Source: an uncultured Clostridia bacterium (GTDB lineage Bacteria > Bacillota > Clostridia > Oscillospirales > Acutalibacteraceae). Taken from it: a stretch of DNA of 5,435 bases. The notes below the pieces were generated by a model. It did not search any database. It was not told the DNA's origin and was given only the letters and a program-made list of their open reading frames with translations. Numbering within the stretch: the first letter of the stretch is position 1; each line of letters starts with the position of its first letter. Made by a program: the position numbers and the translations under genes. Shown piece by piece: positions 1-4,858 of this stretch. Where the stretch lies: assembly GCA_947165115.1 (NCBI GenBank), contig CAMUZD010000141.1:1-5435 (forward strand), written 5' to 3'.

Positions 1-1092
1 ATATGCTGGGTTGACGGTTACGAGCACAGCTCCGATGTTTGTGGTCGCCCAGAAGGTCAGATACCAGGCGGGTACATTGGTCGCCCATATTGCGACATGG
101 TGTCCGGGTTTCACTCCGAGTGAAATCAGAGCAGCGGCAAGGTCGTCAACATCCTTGCGGAACTGCGTATAGGTCCTCGTATAATCGAGGGTGGTATATT
201 TGAATGCCAGCTGATCCGGGAAAATATCGCACATCGTGTCAAGAACCTGCGAGAAGGTCTTGTCAATCATATCATATTTTTTCCACGGAAAGGCGCCGGT
301 ATGCGCCCTGTTATAGTAAAGACCGGTATTCTCTTTTACGGGGTCCTCGATTTCCGCCATATAGTTTACAAAATGAGTGAGAACTATATCGGGATCGTCA
401 ATTTCGTCATTCCAGTCAACGCAGACAAAACCGTCATAATTGAGCGAACGGATGGCGTTGATGAAATCCTTTACGGGCAGGGTTCCCTCGCCGATAAGGC
501 AGTTTACATCGCCGTTCTTATCGCCGATGCGAACATATTTTATATGAGCGCCGAGGGTTTCAATCGTCTTTTCGGGAGTCTCGCCGGCGGCAAAATAAGT
601 TTCTCTGATATTCCAGGCCGCGCCGAGAGGAACAGCTGCGAATTCATTGATGATTTCAAGCACCTTCGCCGAGTGGGCAAGCGGGCCCGAAGTTTCAAGC
701 AGAATGCTGATATCCGTTTTTTCCGCTCTCTCAACAGCGGGGGTAAGTTTTTCCCTTAGCAGGGCATAATCCGGCTCCCCGGCGAGAGAAACAATAACCG
801 CTTCGATGCCTGCGGCATAAGCCCAGTCAACATACTGCTTTATTACGTTGCCGTCCGCCTTCTCATCCTCGACGGGGAAGGGATAGACGATTGCGGAGAC
901 CGCCAGGTCTCTGTTGCGCAGTTTTCTTTTCGCGTCCGCCGAGCCGTCTCTGAGAACGGAATCGGAATGGCGCTTATTCTCCGCCTTTGCGTCAAATATC
1001 TCAAAGCCCGCAAAGCCGTAATCCCTTGCCATATTGCAGGTTTCGGTAAACGAGCCGGGATTTATGTTTTTAGTTGAAAAACCGAGTTTCAT
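1..1092 (-). CDS. Fusion: xylose-isomerase-like TIM barrel + AMP-forming acyl-CoA synthetase (partial)
   Basis: Reading from the ATG at 1092 down to position 1 gives 364 codons with no stop; the C-terminus lies beyond the left edge. Residues 1-245 resemble the sugar phosphate isomerase/epimerase (AP endonuclease 2, xylose-isomerase-like) TIM barrel: MKLGFST at the start, VSAIVYPFP (65-73), ILLETSG (130-136), YVRIGD (186-191), GEGTLPVKDF (201-210) and NYDGFVCVDW (218-227). After a linker (246-275), residues 276-364 match the N-terminus of AMP-binding acyl-CoA synthetases, with KTFSQVLD, LGVKPGHHVAIWATN (325-339) and the family-typical GAVLVTVNPAY (354-364). The P-loop and adenylation motifs are outside the window, so the acyl substrate cannot be judged. 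Of the four usual barrel metal ligands, E133 is kept; the Asp of WD is N161, the His of VHxxD is R188, and the last Glu is D226. AAGGAG at 1099-1104, 6 nt upstream, supports the start. The gene follows the LeuA-like gene by 22 nt, so it is probably in the same T-box-controlled operon. Domain assignment is firm; function is unknown. Confidence 0.88.
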   Translation of the reverse strand, partial: MKLGFSTKNINPGSFTETCNMARDYGFAGFEIFDAKAENKRHSDSVLRDGSADAKRKLRNRDLAVSAIVYPFPVEDEKADGNVIKQYVDWAYAAGIEAVIVSLAGEPDYALLREKLTPAVERAEKTDISILLETSGPLAHSAKVLEIINEFAAVPLGAAWNIRETYFAAGETPEKTIETLGAHIKYVRIGDKNGDVNCLIGEGTLPVKDFINAIRSLNYDGFVCVDWNDEIDDPDIVLTHFVNYMAEIEDPVKENTGLYYNRAHTGAFPWKKYDMIDKTFSQVLDTMCDIFPDQLAFKYTTLDYTRTYTQFRKDVDDLAAALISLGVKPGHHVAIWATNVPAWYLTFWATTNIGAVLVTVNPAY

Positions 1093-1114
1093 ATTAATCT
1101 CCTTGACCGGAAAA

Positions 1115-2509
1115 TCAGTCTTCGTCGTAAACTATCTTATTGAGAGCGTTTATATATGCTCTGATGCAGGAACCGACTATATCGGAAGAGAGGCCGTTGC
1201 CAGAATAAACCTTGCCGTTGTGGCGGAGCTTGATAAGAGCGGAACCGAGCGATTCCTTGCCGCGGCTGACGGTATGAATCCTGAAATCGTCAAGCTCATA
1301 GTGGAAACCGATTCCCTGCTCGATTGCGCCGAACGCCGCGTCGATAGGGCCGTCTCCCGTGCCCATTCCCTCAATTTTTATTTCGCCGTCTCTGGTCAGC
1401 ACAACGTGCGCCATGGCGGATGTCAGATTGCTGTTTGTGGTTGTGTAGTATTCAAGATGATAGGTTGAGGGCGCCTGCTGCGCGTAGGATGCGATGAGCG
1501 CCTCAAACGCATTGGAATCTATACCGCTTCTGTTTTCGCAGACGCGTCTGAGCCCTCTGAGCACATTGCCCGCGTCCTCTTCGGTGAGCGCGTAGCCGAG
1601 TTTTTCGGCTGCGGCATAAACGGCTTCGATGGTTGAATCGCCGTCAAGGTATATGTCGGTATTAGCAGCGGGTAGTGAGGATTCCTCCTCCTGCTCGGTG
1701 CTGTCAACCTTCGCTGTGAGCGCCTTTACATCCGTCGCAATTCTGGTCGCGTCGAGCGATGAGCAGATTTCATAAGACTCGCCCTTCGCTGCGATAACCG
1801 CGGCAATCTTGTGAATCTTAAGCTGAGTATGGCCTTCGACAACCGCCTTCACGCCGTCGATGCCCGCGATAATACTCTCAAATGCAGTTGCAGTCTCCAT
1901 ATAGAGAGCGCCCGAAACCTTGACATAGACGGGAACGCTGAGCTTTGCCTTCACGCCCTTTGCAAATTTAGCAAAATCATAGGGGAAGAGCGTGCCCGCA
2001 TCATCCGAGAGGGTAACCGCCGTCGCGCCGCATTCAACAGCGAGTGCCAGCGCTTCATCGAGAACCTTCTCCTCCGCTCTGGTCGCGTCGAGGGCAATGA
2101 ATTCAACGTTCTCACACTTTTCCTTCGCTGCCTTGACGAGTTTTTCGATGAGGAGCATCATCTTGGGCGCTTTGAGGTGATAAGTATATTCCATTGTAAC
2201 CGTGCTCAGCGGAAGCACTATCTGGAGAACCGGCCTCTGCGCGGTCTGTATGCACTCCCACGCCATAGCGACCTCCTCCTCGGTTGAGCCGGCGGGAATC
2301 GCCACAGAAGCATTCTTTACCGCCGCGGAGATGGTTTTATATATAATTCTGTCCTCTTTGAAATTCGCGACCGGCGCAAGCTCAATCGTATCGACCCCCA
2401 TGCCGTCAATGGCGGAGGCGATTGCGACCTTCTCCCTGAAAAGCAGGGGATTTTTTCTGTCCTGAGCCAGCTGCTTCAAAGTGAAATCGGATACATAAAT
2501 CTTTCTCAT
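1115..2509 (-). CDS. LeuA-like protein (2-isopropylmalate synthase fold with degenerate active site)
   Basis: This 464-residue protein follows the layout of 2-isopropylmalate synthase, which condenses acetyl-CoA with 2-ketoisovalerate in leucine synthesis. Residues 1-255 are an HMGL-like TIM barrel, with TMEYTYHLK (105-113), NVEFIALDATR (134-144) and VTLSDDAGTLFP (165-176) aligning with the HMEYK, VEFSxEDAxR and DTxGxxxP regions of true LeuA. Residues 290-345 resemble the linker subdomain, and 366-460 are the LeuA dimer/regulatory domain that binds leucine (GMGTGDGPIDAAF at 381-393, GLSSDIVGS at 439-447). Length is a little below the roughly 500 residues usual for LeuA. The active site is altered. 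D8 is kept, but the RDGEQ loop reads KQLAQ (12-16), and the HxHND metal motif on the next strands is replaced by KVSGA (197-201). True synthase activity is therefore doubtful; a regulatory or different catalytic role is possible. The start at 2509 has AAAGGAG 8 nt upstream; a longer in-frame ATG at 2584 falls inside the leader terminator. A T-box with probable Leu specifier precedes it. Fold assignment is confident; activity is not. Confidence 0.88.
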   Translation of the reverse strand: MRKIYVSDFTLKQLAQDRKNPLLFREKVAIASAIDGMGVDTIELAPVANFKEDRIIYKTISAAVKNASVAIPAGSTEEEVAMAWECIQTAQRPVLQIVLPLSTVTMEYTYHLKAPKMMLLIEKLVKAAKEKCENVEFIALDATRAEEKVLDEALALAVECGATAVTLSDDAGTLFPYDFAKFAKGVKAKLSVPVYVKVSGALYMETATAFESIIAGIDGVKAVVEGHTQLKIHKIAAVIAAKGESYEICSSLDATRIATDVKALTAKVDSTEQEEESSLPAANTDIYLDGDSTIEAVYAAAEKLGYALTEEDAGNVLRGLRRVCENRSGIDSNAFEALIASYAQQAPSTYHLEYYTTTNSNLTSAMAHVVLTRDGEIKIEGMGTGDGPIDAAFGAIEQGIGFHYELDDFRIHTVSRGKESLGSALIKLRHNGKVYSGNGLSSDIVGSCIRAYINALNKIVYDED

Positions 2510-2517
2510 TATAAGTT

Positions 2518-2524
2518 CTCCTTT
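2518..2524 (-). promoter_or_regulatory. Ribosome binding site that fixes the LeuA-like start
   Basis: AAAGGAG on the minus strand lies 8 nt upstream of the ATG at 2509. It decides between this start and an in-frame ATG at 2584. The latter would add 25 residues without family resemblance, and it sits within the leader terminator hairpin. Confidence 0.85.
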
Positions 2525-2570
2525 GAGATTATGATTTGCAGATGATGAGTGCACCCGCGTTATATCAAAA

Positions 2571-2601
2571 CAAAAACCCCGCAAGGCATAAACCCTGCGG
2601 G
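2571..2601 (-). terminator. T-box attenuation terminator
   Basis: On the minus strand, CCCGCAGGG (2601-2593) pairs with CCUUGCGGG (2586-2578) over 9 bp with one G-U, around the loop UUUAUG, and is followed by a U-rich tract (UUUUUG, then UUUUG). Its 5' arm overlaps the antiterminator, which is the standard T-box arrangement for premature termination when tRNA is charged. Confidence 0.93.
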
Positions 2602-2634
2602 ATGATTATTGCATAATAACCACGGTACCACCCG
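2598..2634 (-). promoter_or_regulatory. T-box antiterminator element
   Basis: The minus strand folds as CGGG (2634-2631), a 7-nt bulge UGGUACC (2630-2624), a 9-bp helix GUGGUUAUU/AAUAAUCAU (2623-2615 with 2610-2602, including G-U pairs) closed by AUGC, then CCCG (2601-2598) pairing back to CGGG. The 7-nt bulge starting UGGN is the tRNA acceptor-end binding site. CCCG is shared with the terminator stem, so the two folds exclude each other. Confidence 0.92.
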
Positions 2635-2735
2635 TATTGCCGCCGAAACGGCCACTCACAGAACTCCATCAAGTTCCCGACCTGTAACGGGATCACCCGT
2701 GATCTCCTATGAATTCAGAGACCCTGCTCCGATAC

Positions 2736-2738
2736 GAG
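2736..2738 (-). promoter_or_regulatory. Candidate T-box specifier codon CUC (Leu)
   Basis: CUC is followed by a purine and then UAUCGGAG. This matches the usual spacing from specifier to the conserved (C/U)GGAG or UGAG element in T-box Stem I, as in GGC-A-UUCUUGAG of the B. subtilis glyQS leader. The usual GAA just before the codon is missing (here GCUGU). An alternative is UUC (Phe) at 2713-2711, which is preceded by GAA and followed by A, but its spacing to GGAG is short and I see no good lower Stem I pairing for it. Leu also fits the downstream gene. Confidence 0.55.
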
Positions 2739-2838
2739 ACAGCCCTTTGGGATTCTTACCGCCTCTCACCTGCCGGCGGCTCTCTGAAAGCTTGCTCAAA
2801 GCGCTTAATATCTTCTCTGCATTTGCGTTATTGCGTAT

Positions 2839-2867
2839 AATATACTCTAAACATCCGCTTTTGTCAA
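2839..2867 (-). promoter_or_regulatory. Sigma-A-type promoter of the T-box operon
   Basis: On the minus strand, TTGACA (2867-2862) is separated by exactly 17 nt from TATATT (2844-2839). The -35 is perfect and the -10 differs from TATAAT at one position. Transcription would start near 2832, about 45 nt before the AGAGAG of Stem I. Confidence 0.85.
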
Positions 2868-2893
2868 GAAAAATTTTGCGCGTTCCGCAGACC

Positions 2894-2920
2894 GAATAAT
2901 GTTATTGATAAAAATTATTC
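2894..2920. repeat. 7-bp inverted repeat in the divergent intergenic region
   Basis: GAATAAT (2894-2900) and ATTATTC (2914-2920) are perfect inverted copies 13 bp apart, between the two divergent promoters. This could be an operator, but in such AT-rich DNA it could also be chance. No regulator is encoded in the window. Confidence 0.35.
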
Positions 2921-2949
2921 TTGTATTATTGTTAAAAATAAGTTATACT
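2921..2949 (+). promoter_or_regulatory. Candidate promoter of the three-helix membrane protein gene
   Basis: TATACT (2944-2949) is a good -10, preceded at 17 nt by a weak -35, TTGTAT (2921-2926). Transcription would start near 2956, giving a leader of about 44 nt. The -35 matches the consensus at only three positions, so this may need an activator or be a chance match in AT-rich sequence. Confidence 0.45.
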
Positions 2950-2986
2950 TACTTTGTGTTTTTATCCGAAAATCAATCTGATTCAC

Positions 2987-2991
2987 AGGAG
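2987..2991 (+). promoter_or_regulatory. Ribosome binding site for the gene at 3000
   Basis: AGGAG lies 8 nt before the ATG at 3000. It rules out the out-of-frame ATG at 2992, which directly abuts the AGGAG and would encode only 21 residues. Confidence 0.8.
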
Positions 2992-2999
2992 ATGAATAA

Positions 3000-4817
3000 A
3001 TGGACCCCATCAAAGTTGATTTTTCAAACAAGGGCAAATCCGCTCAGAAGGAAATAGTCATTCCTCCCGAAAACGCGGGGCTCAAAATTGTTATCGGCCT
3101 TGTGCTGACCGTGATTACGGCGTTTGTTGCATACTATATCATGCTCCCCGCGCTCAATCCGAAGGACACGACTCTCTATATGTATCTCGGCGTGGTTGCC
3201 GCTTCCTATGTGGTATTCCAGGCGCTTCTCTCAAAGGCGCTCTCCAAGCCCGAATACACTCCCTATGTCAAGAGAAGAGCGATAGTTCCCGGCATCTGCA
3301 TCGGCATTCTCGTTGCCGTCGCGCTCGTCGGCTATATTGTCGGCTCGCAGTTCTTCAGAGCGAAGGCTTACAGTAAAATTATCGATGTCCGCACAGACAG
3401 CAACTTCTCCAAGGAAATCCCCGAGGAGGACGCCTCCTCCTTCAGCGCGATTCCGCGTCTTGATGAGGATTCCGCTTCCCAGATTGCCGCGAGAGCTCTC
3501 GGCGACCTCGGCGAAATGGGCTATGTTTCCCAGTTCACCGTTTACAGCGAGAATACCCAGATTAACTATAAAGGCACTCCCGTCAGAGTCGCTCCGCTCC
3601 AGTATGCGAGCATAATCAAGTGGTTCTTCAATACCAAAGAGGGCTTCCCGGGCTATGTCATTATCGATATGGCAAATGAGAGCGCGGAATTCAAGACTCT
3701 AGAGAACAAAATCAGATACTCGCCCGCCGAGCACTTCAACAAGCTCCTCAAGAGGCATCTGAGATTCGATTACCCGACATATCTCTTTGCGGATGCAACC
3801 TTCGAAATCGACGACGAGGGCAATCCCTACTGGATCTGCGCGCGTCTCGACAATACAATCGGCCTCTTCGGCGGCACAGACGTCATCGGCGCGGTTGTCG
3901 TCAAGGCGGACAGCTCCGACGGCGAGAGCAAATACTACACCGTTGAGGAATTCAAGAGCGATCCCGAGCTTCAGTGGATTGACAGAGTTTTCGATTCCGA
4001 TCTGATTGTTCAGCAGTATGATTACTACGGCAGATACAGAAACGGTTTCTGGAACTCAATCCTCGGCCAGAAGAACGTTATCAACACCACATCCGGCTAT
4101 AACTACATAGCGAAGGATGACGATGTATGGATGTATACGGGCGTTACATCCGTCACCGCGGACCAGAGTATCATCGGCTTCGTTCTCGTAAACCAGAGAA
4201 CCAAAGAGGCTGTTTACTATAACGTCACGGGCGGAACCGAAGCATCGGCTCAGAGTGCCGCGGAAGGCAGAGTCAAGGACCTCGGCTATACGGCAACCTT
4301 CCCGCTGCTCCTGAATATCGGCGGCGAGCCGACCTACTTCCTCTCGCTCAAGGATGTCAGCAGCGGCAGCAGCATAGTTCAGCAGTATGCGCTTATCAAC
4401 GTCAAGCAGTATAACAACAACAAGATGGGCGCAAACGGCAGAGACCTCTCGGAATGCCTTTCAATCTATAAGAAGGCGCTCGAGAGCACCGGCATCAAGG
4501 TTGATATCAACCCCGAGGATGTCATCGACGTTGCGAATAAAGACAATACCGATGAACCCGGCGGCGAAACCGATACAACAACTCCCGCCGAAACAACCGA
4601 AGAAGGCACCGTCACCGGCAAGGTAGCCGAAATCAGAGAGGCGGTCAAGGGCGGCGAGACCTATTATTATATCAAGCTCGATTCTTCCGACGCCTATTAT
4701 GTGATTTCCGCCACAAAGGCAGAGGAGGCCGTTATCCTCAATAAGGGTGACAGCGTCACAATCAAGGCAGGCGGCAGCGGAAAGATTATCAACGCCGATT
4801 CGCTTAAAATCAACTGA
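3000..4817 (+). CDS. Three-helix membrane protein with large extracytoplasmic region, unknown function
   Basis: The protein has 605 residues. Its short N-terminus (1-27) is followed by three hydrophobic helices at about 29-50, 58-79 and 94-117. The basic segment 83-93 (KPEYTPYVKRR) lies between helices 2 and 3. The positive-inside rule puts the N-terminus and that loop in the cytoplasm, and residues 118-605 outside the membrane. The outer region has alpha/beta stretches that look PepSY-like, for example DSASQIAARALGDLGEMGY (157-175) and the similar ASAQSAAEGRVKDLGY (415-430) followed by a beta-rich segment ending in YFLSLKD. Well-ordered blocks such as FEIDDEGNPYW (268-278), DDDVWMYTGVTSV (373-385) and FVLVNQRTKEA (394-404) suggest a conserved family. 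I associate it with large membrane proteins of clostridia, sometimes loosely labelled Tat-signal proteins, without known function; no twin-arginine motif is present here. A Thr/Glu/Pro-rich linker (514-536) leads to a small all-beta, OB-like C-terminal domain (537-605). The gene has its own ribosome binding site and is followed by a terminator, so it is probably monocistronic. No catalytic motif is recognised. Confidence 0.9.
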   Translation: MDPIKVDFSNKGKSAQKEIVIPPENAGLKIVIGLVLTVITAFVAYYIMLPALNPKDTTLYMYLGVVAASYVVFQALLSKALSKPEYTPYVKRRAIVPGICIGILVAVALVGYIVGSQFFRAKAYSKIIDVRTDSNFSKEIPEEDASSFSAIPRLDEDSASQIAARALGDLGEMGYVSQFTVYSENTQINYKGTPVRVAPLQYASIIKWFFNTKEGFPGYVIIDMANESAEFKTLENKIRYSPAEHFNKLLKRHLRFDYPTYLFADATFEIDDEGNPYWICARLDNTIGLFGGTDVIGAVVVKADSSDGESKYYTVEEFKSDPELQWIDRVFDSDLIVQQYDYYGRYRNGFWNSILGQKNVINTTSGYNYIAKDDDVWMYTGVTSVTADQSIIGFVLVNQRTKEAVYYNVTGGTEASAQSAAEGRVKDLGYTATFPLLLNIGGEPTYFLSLKDVSSGSSIVQQYALINVKQYNNNKMGANGRDLSECLSIYKKALESTGIKVDINPEDVIDVANKDNTDEPGGETDTTTPAETTEEGTVTGKVAEIREAVKGGETYYYIKLDSSDAYYVISATKAEEAVILNKGDSVTIKAGGSGKIINADSLKIN

Positions 4818-4823
4818 TATCAC

Positions 4824-4849
4824 GGGGCGGTTTGCAGTCGCCCCTTTTT
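4824..4849 (+). terminator. Intrinsic terminator between the membrane protein gene and hflX
   Basis: GGGGCG (4824-4829) pairs with CGCCCC (4839-4844) around a 9-nt loop and is followed directly by five T residues. It starts 7 nt after the upstream stop codon and ends 9 nt before the hflX ATG, so the region just ahead of hflX is occupied by the terminator. Confidence 0.88.
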
Positions 4850-4858
4850 CAAAAAATT

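Larger units (their letters stand above)
2571..2832 (-). promoter_or_regulatory. T-box leader (tRNA-sensing riboswitch), probably tRNA-Leu
   Basis: T-box leaders bind uncharged tRNA and switch transcription on when an amino acid is short. Seen on the minus strand, in order: the Stem I hallmark AGAGAG (2785-2780); a 5-bp hairpin CCGCC/GGCGG (2779-2775 with 2763-2759) with an 11-nt loop GGCAGGUGAGA of the usual distal-loop type; a probable specifier region ending in CGGAGC (2731-2726 area); hairpin-forming segments corresponding to Stems II and III (GAUCAC/GUGAUC around 2706-2693, GAACU/AGUUC around 2676-2661); the T-box sequence GGGUGGUACCGUGG (2633-2620); and an intrinsic terminator. The leader runs from about 2832 (predicted transcription start) to the terminator. 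The UGGU in the bulge would pair with a tRNA end carrying discriminator A, which tRNA-Leu has; tRNA-Phe has it too. The T-box identity is very secure; the amino acid is inferred from the specifier position and the LeuA-like gene downstream. Confidence 0.95.

Noticed and set aside
301..759. Plus-strand open frame of 152 codons
   Set aside because: It lies antisense within the barrel/ligase fusion gene, which has clear family motifs and a ribosome binding site; its translation resembles nothing recognisable.
1811..2287. Plus-strand open frames inside the LeuA-like gene, including 1034-1468 and 1811-2287
   Set aside because: They are antisense shadows of conserved minus-strand coding sequence, with no supporting motif or ribosome binding site.
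2510..2584. A longer N-terminus for the LeuA-like protein starting at the ATG at 2584
   Set aside because: That ATG is inside the T-box terminator hairpin, has no ribosome binding site, and adds 25 residues unlike the family; AAAGGAG precedes the ATG at 2509.
2609..2899. Plus-strand open frame of 96 codons
   Set aside because: It covers the structured T-box leader and its promoter on the opposite strand; the composition is explained by the RNA structure.
2992..3057. A 21-codon leader peptide starting at the ATG at 2992
   Set aside because: The ATG directly abuts the AGGAG with no spacing, and the frame ends at a TAG inside the main gene; no regulatory codon run is visible.
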